64,000 bases of DNA from Vibrio rhodolitus (GTDB lineage Bacteria; Pseudomonadota; Gammaproteobacteria; Enterobacterales; Vibrionaceae), in the NCBI RefSeq assembly GCF_003350325.1, contig NZ_QLYZ01000013.1, positions 62,001 to 126,000 on the forward strand. The letters are read 5' to 3'. The translations under genes and the position numbers were made by a program. This document shows positions 41,255 to 52,463 of this stretch, piece by piece. The notes under the pieces are model-generated. The model worked only from the letters and a program-made list of their open reading frames with translations. It did no database searches and had not been told where the DNA came from. Every line of letters begins with the position of its first letter. Within the stretch, counting starts at the first letter, position 1.

Positions 41255-43039
41255 ATGTCTAAACCACTAGCTATCACTGATGTGGTACTTCGTGACGCCC
41301 ATCAATCACTATTTGCTACGCGTATGCGTATCGAGGATATGTTACCGATTGCCGCTGAGCTGGATAAAGTCGGTTACTGGTCTTTAGAAACATGGGGCGG
41401 CGCGACATTTGACTCATGTATTCGCTTTTTGGGTGAAGACCCATGGGAGCGCCTACGTGAACTGAAAAAGGCAATGCCGAACACACCAATGCAGATGTTA
41501 CTGCGTGGTCAAAACTTACTGGGCTATCGTCATTACGCCGATGACGTAGTTGAAAAATTTGTCGAGCGTGCCCACGCCAATGGTATGGATGTTTTCCGTA
41601 TTTTTGATGCGATGAACGACGTACGTAACTTCCAAAAAGCAGTCAAAGCGACTGTGGATGTTGGTGCACACGCTCAAGGTACTCTCTCATACACAACCAG
41701 CCCTGTGCACAATGTTGACACTTGGGTGGATTTGGCGAAACGTCTGGAAGATCTTGGTTGCCACTCGCTGTGTATTAAAGATATGGCGGGGCTGCTTAAG
41801 CCTTACGAGGCAGAAGAGTTGATCACGCGTATCAAAGCGTCGTGTGATGTGCCGCTTGCGCTGCACTGCCATGCGACCACTGGTCTATCAACCGCAACGG
41901 CAGTTAAAGCGGTCGAAGCTGGCGTTGATATTCTTGATACTGCGATTTCATCAATGAGCTGTACTTACGGTCATACGCCAACCGAAACTGTCGTAGCGAT
42001 GCTGCAAGGCACTGAACGTGACACCAACCTAAACCTTGATCAGATTGAACCGATTGCTGCTTACTTCCGTGATGTACGTAAGAAGTACGCTAAATGGGAA
42101 GGTCAGCTTAAAGGTGTTGATTCACGTATCCTGATTGCTCAAGTACCAGGTGGTATGTTGACCAATATGGAAGGTCAGCTAAAAGAGCAAGGCGCTGCGG
42201 ATCGTATTGATGAAGTGCTAGAAGAGATCCCGCGCGTACGCCAAGATCTTGGCTTTATTCCTCTGGTTACGCCAACGTCACAGATCGTCGGTACACAAGC
42301 CGTGATCAACGTGCTAACCGGCGAGCGCTACAAGAGCATCACCAAAGAGACTGCCGGTGTACTAAAAGGTGAATACGGTGCTGCGCCTGCGGAAGTGAAC
42401 GCAGAGCTGCAAGCTCGCGTGCTAGACGGCGCTGAGCCGATCACTTGCCGACCAGCGGATCTGCTGGAAGCGGAATTGAATAAACTGACGGATGATCTGC
42501 TAGCGAAAGCCAAAGAAGAGGGCATTTCATTGGCAGAAGATACCGTCGATGATGTGCTAACTTACGCGCTATTTCCGCAAGTCGGTCTCAAGTTCCTTAA
42601 GAATCGTCACAACCCAGAAGCCTTTGAGCCAGCACCAGGTAAAGAAGCGCCAGCTCCAGTTGCGGCGCCTGCAGTAGCTCCTGCCGCAGGTGGTATTGAG
42701 ACTTACAGTGTCAAAGTTGACGGTCAGGTTTACGATGTTGAAGTTGGACCGCAAGGGCAACTGACTTCAGTCGCGCCTGCAGCAACGCAGGCAGCTCCAG
42801 CGGCAGCGCCAGTTGCTTCTGGTAATGTTGAAGCGGTACCTGCGCCTCTAGCGGGCAACATTTTCAAAGTGAACGTCCAAAGTGGCTCTGAAGTTGCTGA
42901 AGGTGATGTGTTGTTGATCCTTGAAGCGATGAAGATGGAAACTGAAGTACGCGCTGCTCGCGGTGGTGTGGTTCAGGATCTTCACGTCAAAGAAGGTGAT
43001 TCAGTCGTCGTTGGCGCTCCGCTATTAAGCCTTGCGTAA
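41255..43039 (+). CDS. oadA: Oxaloacetate decarboxylase alpha subunit OadA (biotin protein)
   Basis: Carboxyltransferase subunit: moves the carboxyl group of oxaloacetate to its own biotin. The 594-residue product has the DRE-TIM metallolyase-type carboxyltransferase domain ([46 protein letters not shown]), a Pro/Ala-rich linker and a C-terminal biotinyl domain with [11 protein letters not shown], where Lys carries biotin. ATG 41255 is better spaced from AGGAG than the ATG six bases before. Second gene of the operon. Confidence 0.97.
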   Translation: MSKPLAITDVVLRDAHQSLFATRMRIEDMLPIAAELDKVGYWSLETWGGATFDSCIRFLGEDPWERLRELKKAMPNTPMQMLLRGQNLLGYRHYADDVVEKFVERAHANGMDVFRIFDAMNDVRNFQKAVKATVDVGAHAQGTLSYTTSPVHNVDTWVDLAKRLEDLGCHSLCIKDMAGLLKPYEAEELITRIKASCDVPLALHCHATTGLSTATAVKAVEAGVDILDTAISSMSCTYGHTPTETVVAMLQGTERDTNLNLDQIEPIAAYFRDVRKKYAKWEGQLKGVDSRILIAQVPGGMLTNMEGQLKEQGAADRIDEVLEEIPRVRQDLGFIPLVTPTSQIVGTQAVINVLTGERYKSITKETAGVLKGEYGAAPAEVNAELQARVLDGAEPITCRPADLLEAELNKLTDDLLAKAKEEGISLAEDTVDDVLTYALFPQVGLKFLKNRHNPEAFEPAPGKEAPAPVAAPAVAPAAGGIETYSVKVDGQVYDVEVGPQGQLTSVAPAATQAAPAAAPVASGNVEAVPAPLAGNIFKVNVQSGSEVAEGDVLLILEAMKMETEVRAARGGVVQDLHVKEGDSVVVGAPLLSLA

Positions 43040-43048
43040 GGGAGTACC

Positions 43049-44347
43049 ATGGAAGGATTATTAACTCTCTGGTCTGAGACTGGTATTGCTAATTTTGAGT
43101 TTGGTCAGCTGTGTATGATCGCAGTTGGCTGTACTTTGCTTTACTTAGCGATTCGTAAAGGCTTTGAGCCGCTGTTGCTATTACCGATCGGTTTTGGCGC
43201 TATCTTGGCCAATATTCCAGTGGTTGGTTTAGCCAACAGTGCGGTAGTCAATGCGATTGCCGCAGGGGATATCAAGTTATTGACTGAGTTTGCTTCGGTA
43301 CTTGGCGTAACGGATATTTCAGCTGAAGCGATTAAAGCCGCGTACAAAATGGCAGAGCCAGAGCAATTGACCCTACTCGAGTCGTTAGCCAGCAATGCTA
43401 AGTTTAACGATGGCACGCTGTACACTTTCTATAAAGTGGCCGTTGCCTCTGGTATCGCACCGCTGCTGATCTTTTTGGGTGTGGGAGCAATGACGGACTT
43501 TGGTGCCTTGATCGCTAACCCAAAAACCTTGTGGCTTGGTGCAGCAGCGCAGTTTGGTATTTTTGCTACGCTATTTGGCGCGATTTTACTCAACTATGTG
43601 CCTGGTATGGAGTTCTCGATGCCAGACGCTGCGTCTATCGCGATTATCGGTGGTGCAGATGGTCCAACGGCAATTTTCCTTGCCAGTAAGCTATCACCTG
43701 ATTTGCTTGGAGCCATTGCCGTAGCGGCATACAGCTACATGGCATTAGTGCCAATCATTCAACCGCCGATTATGAAAGCGTTGACGACGCCAGAAGAGCG
43801 TAAAATCAAGATGGCTCAACTGCGTCATGTCGGCAAAACAGAGAAGATCCTCTTCCCATTGGCAGTGTTGATGATGGCGATTTTGTTCTTGCCTTCGGCA
43901 ACGCCTCTGGTCGGTATGTTCTGTTTAGGTAACTTGATGCGTGAAGCGGGTGTGGTTGATCGCCTATCGAAGACGGCGCAAAATGAGCTTATCAATATTG
44001 TTACCATTTTCTTGGGCTTAAGTGTTGGTTCTAAGCTGCAAGCCGAAGAGTTCTTAAACATCGAAACTCTGGGTATTCTTGCGCTTGGTGCGGTTGCCTT
44101 TAGTATCGGTACCGCTGGCGGCGTATTGATGGCGAAGCTACTCAATAAGTTCTCTAAAGAAGACATCAACCCACTGATTGGTGCTGCGGGCGTTTCTGCG
44201 GTACCAATGGCAGCACGTGTGGTGAACAAAGTTGGTTTGGAAGCAAACCCACAGAACTTCTTGTTGATGCACGCGATGGGACCAAACGTAGCGGGAGTAT
44301 TAGGATCAGCGGTTGCCGCTGGTATCTTGCTTGCACTTGTAGGCTAG
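43049..44347 (+). CDS. oadB: Oxaloacetate decarboxylase beta subunit OadB (Na+ pump)
   Basis: Membrane subunit that decarboxylates carboxybiotin and exports Na+. The 432-residue hydrophobic product has the family motifs [15 protein letters not shown], the Asp-containing [13 protein letters not shown] and the C-terminal [15 protein letters not shown] and [19 protein letters not shown] repeats. It follows oadA by 9 bp and is followed by a strong terminator. Together OadGAB link citrate/oxaloacetate catabolism to a sodium gradient. Confidence 0.97.
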   Translation: MEGLLTLWSETGIANFEFGQLCMIAVGCTLLYLAIRKGFEPLLLLPIGFGAILANIPVVGLANSAVVNAIAAGDIKLLTEFASVLGVTDISAEAIKAAYKMAEPEQLTLLESLASNAKFNDGTLYTFYKVAVASGIAPLLIFLGVGAMTDFGALIANPKTLWLGAAAQFGIFATLFGAILLNYVPGMEFSMPDAASIAIIGGADGPTAIFLASKLSPDLLGAIAVAAYSYMALVPIIQPPIMKALTTPEERKIKMAQLRHVGKTEKILFPLAVLMMAILFLPSATPLVGMFCLGNLMREAGVVDRLSKTAQNELINIVTIFLGLSVGSKLQAEEFLNIETLGILALGAVAFSIGTAGGVLMAKLLNKFSKEDINPLIGAAGVSAVPMAARVVNKVGLEANPQNFLLMHAMGPNVAGVLGSAVAAGILLALVG

Positions 44348-44433
44348 TAAAACCTTGTTACTCAAGCTTAAGCGATAACTTGGTTAATTTGCGATCAGGT
44401 GGTTAACCTCGATAAACAAAATGTTATATATTC

Positions 44434-44460
44434 AAAGGGATGCTTCGGCATCCCTTTTTT
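44434..44460 (+). terminator. Terminator of oadGAB
   Basis: Ten-bp perfect stem (AAAGGGATGC / GCATCCCTTT) closed by a TTCG tetraloop, followed by a T run. Confidence 0.93.
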
Positions 44461-44482
44461 ACATCAATAAGGACAGCTTGAT

Positions 44483-45433
44483 ATGGAAAATAAGCAAATC
44501 GCAATTCCCCATTTTGGAGAGCCGGATGTGCTCGCCATTCAATATACGCAAATCCCGCAGCCTCAAAAGGGCGAGGTGCTGGTGAAAGTGGCGTTTGCGA
44601 GTGTGAACCCAATTGATGTAAAAACACGTGCCGGGCTCGGATGGGCGGCGGCGCAAAACAAAGATAACCTACCTTGGGTGCCGGGCTATGATATTTCTGG
44701 TTCGGTGATTGAATGCGGCGAAGCGACTGAGAAATTTGATCTCGGCGATAAAGTCGCGGGTTTTATTGGCTTCCCTTTACAAGGCGGGGGCTACAGTCAA
44801 TACGTTACCGTACCGGAAAGCAGCTTAAGCCGAGTGCCTGAAGCGGTTACTCTTGAAGCGGCAGCCGCGCTTCCGCTTGCTGGGCAAACTGCAATCCAAG
44901 CGTTGGATAAAGTGTCTGTGCAAGAAGGTCAGCGCGTATTGATTTTAGCTGGTGCTGGCGGTGTTGGACATATTGCGGTGCAATTGGCGGTGGCAGCAAA
45001 AGCAGAAGTGTTTACCACTTGTGGTGAAAGCAACTTAGACTACATGGCGACACTTGGCGCGCACGCGATTAACTACCGTTTTGCCCCGGTCTCGGAGCGA
45101 GTTGAAGAAGCTGATGCCTTGATTGATCTTGTCGGTGGTGATGCTGCGCTCGATGCGCTTAAATGCTTAAAAGATAATGCTAAAGTGGTGACGGTGCCGA
45201 CTTTAAGCGCTGAGCTTATTTGCGAAAAAGCTAAGTTACTCGGCTTTGAAGCAACCGGCATGTTGGTTGACCCAAATCGCGAACAGCTCGACGCGATGCT
45301 TTATTTAGTTAGCGTCGGGATGTTGAAAGCGGAAATCTATCAAATCTACCCGATGGATCAGGTGGTGGAAGCCCATAAACAAATGGAAACAGGGCACACA
45401 CGAGGAAAAATTTTGTTGGATATGCAATGCTAG
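44483..45433 (+). CDS. NADP-dependent MDR oxidoreductase (quinone oxidoreductase-like)
   Basis: A 316-residue medium-chain reductase without the catalytic zinc ligands, with a GroES-like N-terminal domain (PQKGEVLVKVAFASVNPIDVKTRAG) and a Rossmann domain with LILAGAGGVGHIAVQLA. It resembles zeta-crystallin/quinone oxidoreductases that reduce quinones or enones; substrate unknown. Its stop overlaps the start of the following membrane-protein gene by 7 bp, so the two are probably cotranscribed. Confidence 0.88.
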   Translation: MENKQIAIPHFGEPDVLAIQYTQIPQPQKGEVLVKVAFASVNPIDVKTRAGLGWAAAQNKDNLPWVPGYDISGSVIECGEATEKFDLGDKVAGFIGFPLQGGGYSQYVTVPESSLSRVPEAVTLEAAAALPLAGQTAIQALDKVSVQEGQRVLILAGAGGVGHIAVQLAVAAKAEVFTTCGESNLDYMATLGAHAINYRFAPVSERVEEADALIDLVGGDAALDALKCLKDNAKVVTVPTLSAELICEKAKLLGFEATGMLVDPNREQLDAMLYLVSVGMLKAEIYQIYPMDQVVEAHKQMETGHTRGKILLDMQC

Positions 45434-45888
45434 AAACGTTTAATACCGCGTTTCAATCTATCGCCTTATGGTTTTCTGATTCAGCACTGTGGGTTCTTTT
45501 TTTTAGCGGATTACTCAGTGCGACATTATTACCTGGAGGCTCAGAGGCAGGTTTAATCGCTACTTTGAGCCTAAATCAATATTCTCCCGCTATGGTTATA
45601 GTAGTGGCGACACTTGGTAACACTTTAGGTGGGCTGACCAACTATTGGCTTGGTCTTTGGTTACCAAATCGAACTCAAAACGAAAAACATGGTCATAAAG
45701 CGATACAGTGGTTACAAAAGTATGGCTACTGGAGTTTGTTTTTTAGTTGGTTACCTATTATTGGCGACCCTTTATGTCTCGCAGCAGGTTGGCTTCGAAT
45801 GAAGTTTTGGCCAAGTTTTTGGCTAATCTTATTCGGTAAAGCTTTCCGTTATTCTTTGCTTGCTGCCTTGTTCTACGGTCTGTTCTAA
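45427..45888 (+). CDS. yqaA: YqaA-family (DedA/SNARE-associated) membrane protein
   Basis: A 153-residue inner-membrane protein with the YqaA/DedA-like layout: LPGGSEAGLIATLS, GNTLGGLTNYWLGLWLP and the SWLPIIGDPLCLAAGWLRM segment, with four or so membrane helices. DedA-type proteins are implicated in polyprenyl-phosphate or phospholipid recycling; the role of this short branch is not established. It overlaps the oxidoreductase gene upstream, and an M16 lipoprotein gene follows after 9 bp. Confidence 0.88.
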   Translation: MLETFNTAFQSIALWFSDSALWVLFFSGLLSATLLPGGSEAGLIATLSLNQYSPAMVIVVATLGNTLGGLTNYWLGLWLPNRTQNEKHGHKAIQWLQKYGYWSLFFSWLPIIGDPLCLAAGWLRMKFWPSFWLILFGKAFRYSLLAALFYGLF

Positions 45889-45897
45889 GGAAATACG

Positions 45898-48756
45898 ATG
45901 AGAAAGTTTCTAATCGGTGCCGTTTCTCTTACCGCTTTGTTCGGTTGCACCTCAAATATCGATTATTCCGTACCGTTCTTTTCTTCTCTTCCACCAGGCG
46001 TCACGCTAGTTGAAGAGGTAGATGCTGTCGCAGGTAAAGCGACCATCCCTTACAGTAAATATAAACTCGACAATGGCTTAACCGTTATTCTCTCACCGGA
46101 TCACTCTGATCCTCTAGTGCATGTTGATGTGACTTATCATGTTGGTTCTGCTCGTGAAGAAATCGGCAAATCTGGTTTTGCGCACTTTTTTGAGCACATG
46201 ATGTTTCAGGGCAGCGAACATGTTGGCGATCAAGAGCATTTTCGTTTGATCACCGAAGCGGGGGGTAGCCTAAATGGCACGACCAATCGTGATCGTACTA
46301 ACTACTTTGAAACTGTGCCTGCCAACCAGCTAGAAAAGATGTTGTGGTTAGAGTCTGATCGCATGGGCTTTTTGCTGGATGCGGTTTCACAGCGTAAGTT
46401 CGAGATACAGCGTGACACGGTGAAAAATGAACGCGCGCAGAATTTCGATAATCGACCTTATGGTTTGATGTGGGAGAAAATGGCTGAAGCTATGTACCCA
46501 GAAGGTCATCCATATTCTTGGCAAACCATCGGTTATGTTGAAGATTTGGATCGAGTAGACGTGAATGATCTGAAAGCGTTTTTCTTACGTTGGTATGGTC
46601 CAAATAATGCGGTGTTGACCATCGGTGGCGATATCGATGTTGATCAGACATTGGAATGGGTAAACAAATACTTTGGCTCGATTCCACAAGGTCCAGCGGT
46701 TGAGCAAGCAGATAAACAGCCAGCCACTTTGACAGAAGATAAATTCATTACCTTAGAAGATCGCATTCAACAGCCGATGGTACTTGTTGGCTGGCCAACT
46801 CAATACCGCGGTCATCAAGATGAGATGGCGCTGAACGCTCTGGCGTCTGCACTAGGAAGTGGCGCCAATTCACTGCTTTATCAAAAGCTAGTCAAAACGC
46901 AAAAAGCGGTGGATGCTGGAGCTTTCCAAGATTGTGCTGAACTGACTTGTAACTTCTATGTTTACGCTATGGCACCATCGGGTGATAAAGGACAATTAAA
47001 ACCGCTGTATCAAGAGATGATGCAGGTGTTGTCGGATTTTAAAGCGCAGGGCATTGCTCAAGAGCGCTTAGATGAAATTACCGGTATGTCAGAGTCTTCA
47101 GCGGTATTTGCACTACAAAGTGTCAGTGGCAAAGTGTCACAGTTAGCTTCCAATGAGACTTTCTACGGGCAGCCAGACCGACTACAAACTCAGCTTGAAC
47201 GTATTCGCGCCGTGACACCTGAGTCAGTGATGGACGCATACCAGAAGTACATCAATGGTCATCACAAAGTGACGTTAAGTGTTGTGCCGCGCGGTAAATT
47301 AGACTTTGCGGTTCAGTCTGCCACATTTACTACACCAGAGCGCACTTTGCCTGAGTATCAAAAGCTGACCGATAGTGACTTAGACTACCGCCGTCCGGTT
47401 GATTCCTTTGATCGCTCAGTGATGCCGCAAGTGGCTGAAGCAGTGAAAGCGGAAATGCCACAACTGTACCGCGTGTACTTTGATAATGGTGTTGAGTTGC
47501 TAGGCACGGTGAGTGATGAAACCCCAACGGTGCAAATGGATATTCGTTTGCCCGCAGGAGAGCGTTACGCCAAGCCTGGACAAGAAGGGATTGCCAATCT
47601 TACTGCCGCCATGATGCAAGAGGGCACGCAACAGTCGAGCCTAGAAGAGTTGCAGGCAAGGCTTGATAAGCTGGGCAGCAGCGTGTCAATTGAGGCTGGC
47701 AACTACACCACGACAATTTCGTTGGCGAGCTTAGAGAAGAACTTGCCACAGACATTGGCGATTGTTGATGAGGTGCTATTCAAGCCAGCGTTTAAGCCGC
47801 AAGACTTTGAGCGCGTTAAAAAGCAGATGCTTGAAGGGCTGGTTTATCAACATCAGCAACCGAGTTGGTTAGCTTCGCAGGCGACTCGCCAAGTGTTGTT
47901 TGATGGCTCGATTTACCAGCGCCCAAGTGACGGTACTGCTGAATCAATGAGTAAATTGACGCTTGAGGACGTCAAAGCCTTCTATCGCCAGCATTACACT
48001 CCGCAAGGTGCACAAATTGTGGTGGTGGGTGATATCGGCAAATCGGCAGTGGTATCGCAGCTAGCGTTTATTAAGAGTTGGCAAGGTGAAGTAGCGCCGC
48101 TGCTCAATCCGCAGGTTGTAAAGCCTTTGCAAGGTCAGACGATTTATCTGGTGGATAAGCCAGGGGCGCCGCAAAGTGTGGTGCGTATGGTGCGCCAAGG
48201 GCTGCCGTTTGATGCCACTGGTGAAGTTTACCTGACCCAATTAGCCAACTTTAATTTGGCGGGCAACTTCAACAGCCGTCTTAACCAGAACTTGCGTGAA
48301 GATAAAGGCTATACCTATGGCGCGAGTGGCTACTTGGCTTCAAATCGCGAAGTTGGGGCAGTGATCTTCTCGGCGCAAGTTCGAGCTGATGCGACAGTCC
48401 CTTCGATTGTTGAGATGGAAAAAGAGCTTAAACAGTACAGCGAAAACGGCATGACCGAGCAAGAGCTGAACTTTATGCGTTTAGCTGTCGGGCAGCAAGA
48501 TGCACTTAAGTATGAAACACCAGCTCAGAAGGCGCGTTTACTTGGTAGCATTTTAACCTTTAGCTTGGATGAAGATTATCTACAACAAAGAAACGAAATT
48601 GTCGAAACAGTCAACAAAGATGGACTAGATGCGTTGGCTAAGAAGTGGTTTAATCCAAAAGACTACCAAATTATTGTTGTTGGTGATGCGAAAAGGTTAA
48701 AACCACAGCTGGAATCGTTACAGATTCCTATCAAAGAGCTTGAAATTGTCCAGTAA
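45898..48756 (+). CDS. M16 family zinc metallopeptidase, lipoprotein
   Basis: A 952-residue envelope protease related to pitrilysin. A lipoprotein signal peptide ends at Cys17 (ALFGC). The first M16 half has the inverted zinc motif HFFEH (H96, E99, H100) and the downstream VKNERAQNFDNRPYG region with the third ligand Glu. The second half has the C-terminal M16 fold (LNQNLREDKGYTYG) without an HxxEH. It could degrade peptides in the periplasm; substrate unknown. Probably cotranscribed with yqaA. Confidence 0.93.
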   Translation: MRKFLIGAVSLTALFGCTSNIDYSVPFFSSLPPGVTLVEEVDAVAGKATIPYSKYKLDNGLTVILSPDHSDPLVHVDVTYHVGSAREEIGKSGFAHFFEHMMFQGSEHVGDQEHFRLITEAGGSLNGTTNRDRTNYFETVPANQLEKMLWLESDRMGFLLDAVSQRKFEIQRDTVKNERAQNFDNRPYGLMWEKMAEAMYPEGHPYSWQTIGYVEDLDRVDVNDLKAFFLRWYGPNNAVLTIGGDIDVDQTLEWVNKYFGSIPQGPAVEQADKQPATLTEDKFITLEDRIQQPMVLVGWPTQYRGHQDEMALNALASALGSGANSLLYQKLVKTQKAVDAGAFQDCAELTCNFYVYAMAPSGDKGQLKPLYQEMMQVLSDFKAQGIAQERLDEITGMSESSAVFALQSVSGKVSQLASNETFYGQPDRLQTQLERIRAVTPESVMDAYQKYINGHHKVTLSVVPRGKLDFAVQSATFTTPERTLPEYQKLTDSDLDYRRPVDSFDRSVMPQVAEAVKAEMPQLYRVYFDNGVELLGTVSDETPTVQMDIRLPAGERYAKPGQEGIANLTAAMMQEGTQQSSLEELQARLDKLGSSVSIEAGNYTTTISLASLEKNLPQTLAIVDEVLFKPAFKPQDFERVKKQMLEGLVYQHQQPSWLASQATRQVLFDGSIYQRPSDGTAESMSKLTLEDVKAFYRQHYTPQGAQIVVVGDIGKSAVVSQLAFIKSWQGEVAPLLNPQVVKPLQGQTIYLVDKPGAPQSVVRMVRQGLPFDATGEVYLTQLANFNLAGNFNSRLNQNLREDKGYTYGASGYLASNREVGAVIFSAQVRADATVPSIVEMEKELKQYSENGMTEQELNFMRLAVGQQDALKYETPAQKARLLGSILTFSLDEDYLQQRNEIVETVNKDGLDALAKKWFNPKDYQIIVVGDAKRLKPQLESLQIPIKELEIVQ

Positions 48757-48780
48757 AGGACACATAAAGAGAGCATGTTG

Positions 48781-48802
48781 GTAGGGCGAATTATCGCCCT
48801 AC
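48781..48802 (+). terminator. Hairpin after the M16 peptidase gene
   Basis: Nine-bp perfect stem (GTAGGGCGA / TCGCCCTAC) with a 4-nt loop. There is no T run, so it may stabilise the mRNA end rather than terminate. Confidence 0.45.
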
Positions 48803-48877
48803 AGTATGTATTGAGCCAGTTCTCGCTATATCGACACTATCATATAGCTATGGACCACAGATTAAGGCGACTCAGTT

Positions 48878-50446
48878 TTGACAGATTTTGCTGCGCGTTT
48901 AGAAAAAGTTGCCCGCAACCCCGAAGTATTTAAAAACTTTGGTCGCGGTGTAGAACGAGAAACCCTGCGCTATAAACAAGGTGGTAATCTGGCGACCACC
49001 CCACATCCTAGTGGCTTAGGCTCTGCATATTCCAATAACTGGATTACTACCGACTTTGCTGAGTCGTTATTGGAATTTATCACCCCAGTCTCTCAAGATA
49101 TCGATACACTGCTGGCTCAGTTAGAAGATATTCATCATTTCACCCAAACCAAACTAGAGGGTGAGAAGATGTGGCCGCTTTCGATGCCTTGCTACGTTTC
49201 TGACGAAGACATCATCAACCTTGCTCAATACGGCTCATCGAACTCAGGTAAGATGAAAACGCTGTATCGTGAAGGTTTAAAGCGCCGTTACGGCAGTTTG
49301 ATGCAAATTATCTCAGGTGTGCATTTTAACTTCTCATTCCCTGAAGCGTTTTGGGATGCTTTGCATGGTGAGCAAGATGAAGATGCGCGCCAAGCGACTA
49401 AGTCTGCGGGCTATTTTGCTTTGATCCGTAATTACTACCGCTTTGGTTGGTTAATTCCATTTTTCTTTGGCGCGTCACCTGCTTTGTGTTCATCGTTTAT
49501 TCAAGGGCGTGAGACCAAACTGCCATTTGAAAATATCGGTAAAACACTCTATTTACCACAAGCGACATCATTGCGTTTGAGTGATTTGGGCTACACCAGC
49601 AGTGAGCAAAGCGTCCTTAAAATTGGTTTTAACAGCATTGAAGAGTACCTAGAAGGGCTCAACAGCGCGATTCGTTTACCTTCAGCTGAGTTTGCTAAGA
49701 TTGGCGTTAAAGTGGATGGCGAGTATCGTCAGCTCAACAGTAACGTGCTGCAAATTGAAAACGAACTGTATGCGCCGATTCGCCCTAAACGCGTGACACA
49801 AAAAGGTGAAAAACCATCAGAGGCATTGACTCGCGGTGGTGTTGAGTACATCGAAGTTCGTTCATTGGATGTGAACCCATACAGCGCGATTGGTATCGAC
49901 AAAGACCAAGTCCGTTTCCTTGATCTGTTCCTGACATGGGCTGCGCTTAGCGACTCTGAACCGATGGATTTCTGTGAGCAAGCTTGCTGGCGTGAAAACT
50001 GGAATAAAGTCGTTGTAGAAGGTCGTAAAGTTGGTCTTGAGCTACAAATTGGCTGCAAAGGCGAAGTGCTGACTCTGCAAGAGTGGGCTAAACGCGTGTT
50101 TGTTGAATTGGTGGAAGTAGCGAAAGCGATGGATAAAGTGCAGGGTGGTGATGAATACCAAGCAGTGTGCGACAAGCTACTCACTTGGATTGATAACCCA
50201 GAGCTGACGCTTTCTGGTCAAGTGCTGGCAGACACCAAAGCGCATGAGGGGCTAGGCAACTTAGGTCGCACCTTAGGTCGTAAATACATCGAGCAGCATT
50301 TAGCACATCAGTATCGAGAATACTCACTGGAAGAAATGGAAGGTGAGGTAGCTCGCTCTGTGGAGGCTCAGCGTGCTCAAGAAGCCTCTGATACGCTTAA
50401 CTTCGATGATTTCTTAGCGGACTATTTCTCTTATTTGAAGCAGTAA
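48878..50446 (+). CDS. gshA: Glutamate--cysteine ligase GshA
   Basis: First, rate-limiting step of glutathione synthesis. The 522-residue product is a proteobacterial type 1 enzyme with [44 protein letters not shown] and [12 protein letters not shown] motifs. Translation starts at TTG 48878 with AAGGCG upstream; a TTG start is also known for E. coli gshA. Followed after two bases by the lysozyme-fold lipoprotein gene and then luxS. Confidence 0.97.
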   Translation: MTDFAARLEKVARNPEVFKNFGRGVERETLRYKQGGNLATTPHPSGLGSAYSNNWITTDFAESLLEFITPVSQDIDTLLAQLEDIHHFTQTKLEGEKMWPLSMPCYVSDEDIINLAQYGSSNSGKMKTLYREGLKRRYGSLMQIISGVHFNFSFPEAFWDALHGEQDEDARQATKSAGYFALIRNYYRFGWLIPFFFGASPALCSSFIQGRETKLPFENIGKTLYLPQATSLRLSDLGYTSSEQSVLKIGFNSIEEYLEGLNSAIRLPSAEFAKIGVKVDGEYRQLNSNVLQIENELYAPIRPKRVTQKGEKPSEALTRGGVEYIEVRSLDVNPYSAIGIDKDQVRFLDLFLTWAALSDSEPMDFCEQACWRENWNKVVVEGRKVGLELQIGCKGEVLTLQEWAKRVFVELVEVAKAMDKVQGGDEYQAVCDKLLTWIDNPELTLSGQVLADTKAHEGLGNLGRTLGRKYIEQHLAHQYREYSLEEMEGEVARSVEAQRAQEASDTLNFDDFLADYFSYLKQ

Positions 50447-50448
50447 TC

Positions 50449-51060
50449 ATGACCAAAGAAAGGATTCTGAAACTCGCTCTTTTTGTTAGCGTGGCTGGCT
50501 TAGCTGGCTGCGCGACACCACCACCGAGTAATCAAAGTAACATTTGTGCCATCTTTCGGGAAAATCCCGATTGGTATGATGATGCTGTCGATATGCAAGA
50601 AGAGTGGGGCACGCCGATTAATGTCGCGATGGCATTTGTAAAGCAAGAAAGTAGCTTTCGCCATGATGCCAGACCACCGAAAGATTACCTGTTAGGGTTT
50701 ATTCCATGGGGACGTGTCAGCAGCGCCTATGGCTATGCGCAAGCGCAAGATCCTGCATGGGAAGATTTTCAAAAAGCGACCAATCACGGAGGGTCGCGCA
50801 CCAGTTTTGATGACTCGTTAATGTTTATTGGTTGGTATACCTCTGAAACGCAAAAGCAATTGGGCATTTCTAAATGGGATCCATACAACCAATATTTAGC
50901 GTATCATGAAGGTCGTGGTGGGTATAAACGCAAAACCTATCAAGGCAAGCCTTCACTGATTCGCGTCGCGCGTAAAGTGGAGCAACAAGCAAAGGATTAT
51001 GGTTGGCAACTTAAACAGTGCCGCCAAGAGTTGGAAAATAATAGAAGCTGGTTTTTCTAA
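50449..51060 (+). CDS. Transglycosylase SLT-domain lipoprotein
   Basis: A 203-residue predicted outer-membrane lipoprotein; the signal peptide ends LAGC (Cys21). A lytic-transglycosylase-like fold is indicated by [11 protein letters not shown] with the probable catalytic Glu67 and by the [17 protein letters not shown] and [13 protein letters not shown] segments. It likely acts on peptidoglycan, but activity is not shown. Between gshA (2 bp gap) and luxS (17 bp gap), where vibrios commonly carry it. Confidence 0.87.
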   Translation: MTKERILKLALFVSVAGLAGCATPPPSNQSNICAIFRENPDWYDDAVDMQEEWGTPINVAMAFVKQESSFRHDARPPKDYLLGFIPWGRVSSAYGYAQAQDPAWEDFQKATNHGGSRTSFDDSLMFIGWYTSETQKQLGISKWDPYNQYLAYHEGRGGYKRKTYQGKPSLIRVARKVEQQAKDYGWQLKQCRQELENNRSWFF

Positions 51061-51077
51061 CTAGCAGGAGAGGGATG

Positions 51078-51596
51078 ATGCCATTATTAGATAGTTTTAC
51101 CGTTGACCACACGCGCATGAATGCACCTGCGGTACGTGTCGCAAAAACCATGACAACGCCAAAAGGTGACACCATTACCGTGTTCGACCTGCGTTTCACT
51201 GCACCAAACAAAGACATTTTGTCAGAGCGTGGTATTCATACTCTAGAGCATCTCTACGCGGGCTTTATGCGTAATCACTTAAACGGTGAAAGCGTAGAGA
51301 TCATCGATATCTCACCAATGGGTTGTCGCACTGGCTTTTACATGAGTTTGATTGGGACGCCTGATGAGCCACAAGTGGCTACTGCATGGCTAGCGGCAAT
51401 GCAAGATGTGCTTAAAGTTGAAGACCAAAACAAAATTCCTGAGCTGAACGAGTACCAATGTGGTACAGCAGCAATGCATTCACTCGATGAAGCAAAGCAA
51501 ATTGCTGAAGCAATTATCGCGGCGGGAATTTCGGTCAATAAAAACGATGAACTGGCGCTGCCAGAGTCAATGCTCAATGAATTACGCGTTGATTAA
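51078..51596 (+). CDS. luxS: S-ribosylhomocysteine lyase LuxS (AI-2 synthase)
   Basis: Splits S-ribosylhomocysteine to homocysteine and DPD, the precursor of autoinducer-2. The 172-residue product has metal ligands H54 and H58 in HTLEH and C128 in [10 protein letters not shown], and catalytic C83 in MGCRTGFYM. The second of two adjacent ATG codons (51078, [15 protein letters not shown]) matches the family. Ends at a strong bidirectional terminator. Confidence 0.98.
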   Translation: MPLLDSFTVDHTRMNAPAVRVAKTMTTPKGDTITVFDLRFTAPNKDILSERGIHTLEHLYAGFMRNHLNGESVEIIDISPMGCRTGFYMSLIGTPDEPQVATAWLAAMQDVLKVEDQNKIPELNEYQCGTAAMHSLDEAKQIAEAIIAAGISVNKNDELALPESMLNELRVD

Positions 51597-51611
51597 TCCA
51601 TCGCTGAAAAC

Positions 51612-51640
51612 AAAAAGGAAGGCATTATGCCTTCCTTTTT
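51612..51640. terminator. Bidirectional terminator between luxS and RDD gene
   Basis: Thirteen-bp perfect stem (AAAAAGGAAGGCA / TGCCTTCCTTTTT) with a 3-nt loop; A and T runs on each side serve both convergent genes. Confidence 0.92.
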
Positions 51641-51658
51641 TCGTTCTAGAGCTGGTTA

Positions 51659-52147
51659 TTACTGCGCTTTAGGTAGCACCACGACTTGGGTTTTTGCCCA
51701 GATATCGTGAAAGCCACGTTTTTGCGGATCGAGCGGCACGGTAAAGTTAGCCAAACCAAAGCCAGAGGTTGCTAAGCGAATAAGTGCTTGCGTGACTGTG
51801 ATTCGACCGCCTTGTAAGTTACGCACTTGGATTTTCCATGCGCGCATGCCAAGAGTTTGCCCGGCACGCGTCCAGAAAAAGACAAAGAAGTAAACCCACA
51901 CGGCTGCCAGATAGAAGGTGTACAGTGGGCTCCAAACCGGATGATTGGTTAATAGGTCACTGACATCAACATAAGGCGCAATATTAATTAGGTTCATTGC
52001 CATAAGCGCGTGTAAAACCGCGATCACGACACCGGCTGCCATCATTTCAATTGCAAGAATAATCAGGCTGTCATAAAACAAAGCGCCTAAACGGCGCATT
52101 AGCCCCGCGGGTGGAAGTGGCTGCTGGGTACTCATACTGTCACTCAA
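51659..52147 (-). CDS. RDD family membrane protein
   Basis: A 162-residue membrane protein with the RDD signature (MRRLGALFYDSLIILAIEMMAAGVV), three hydrophobic segments and the conserved RAGQTLGMRAWKIQV motif. Function unknown; some RDD proteins have been linked to cation exchange. Convergent with luxS; its 5' side faces tRNA-Leu. Confidence 0.88.
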   Translation of the reverse strand: MSDSMSTQQPLPPAGLMRRLGALFYDSLIILAIEMMAAGVVIAVLHALMAMNLINIAPYVDVSDLLTNHPVWSPLYTFYLAAVWVYFFVFFWTRAGQTLGMRAWKIQVRNLQGGRITVTQALIRLATSGFGLANFTVPLDPQKRGFHDIWAKTQVVVLPKAQ

Positions 52148-52324
52148 TTTAGAAAATAGCCGTCAGGATAATGTTTCACATCTCATGTGAAAAGAGAGCT
52201 TGCGCACAGGTTAATGTTTTGTGGCGAAATTATCAGCAAACGATAGTGGTTTCAGTCTTTTGCACTTGCACGATACGTGTTGTTACGTATAATGCCAAAC
52301 ATCAAGAGGCAATAGCCTTAAGAT

Positions 52325-52409
52325 GCCGGTATGGTGAAATTGGTATACACGACGGATTCAAAATCCGTTGCCTTCGGGCGTGGCGGTTCAAGTCCGCCTA
52401 CCGGTACCA
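52325..52409 (+). tRNA. tRNA-Leu (anticodon CAA)
   Basis: 85-nt class II tRNA with encoded CCA. Acceptor GCCGGTA / TACCGGT (terminal G-U), anticodon loop in ACGGATTCAAAATCCGT, variable arm TGCCTTCGGGCG, T-arm GGCGGTTCAAGTCCGCC. Reads UUG. Confidence 0.97.
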
Positions 52410-52423
52410 TATTTAAACGATAG

Positions 52424-52452
52424 AGCCTCAGCTTTTGCTGGGGCTTTATTGT
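52424..52452 (+). terminator. Terminator of tRNA-Leu
   Basis: Nine-pair stem (AGCCTCAGC / GCTGGGGCT, one G-U pair) with a TTTT loop, followed by TTATTGTATTT. Confidence 0.75.
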
Positions 52453-52463
52453 ATTTGAGGTTT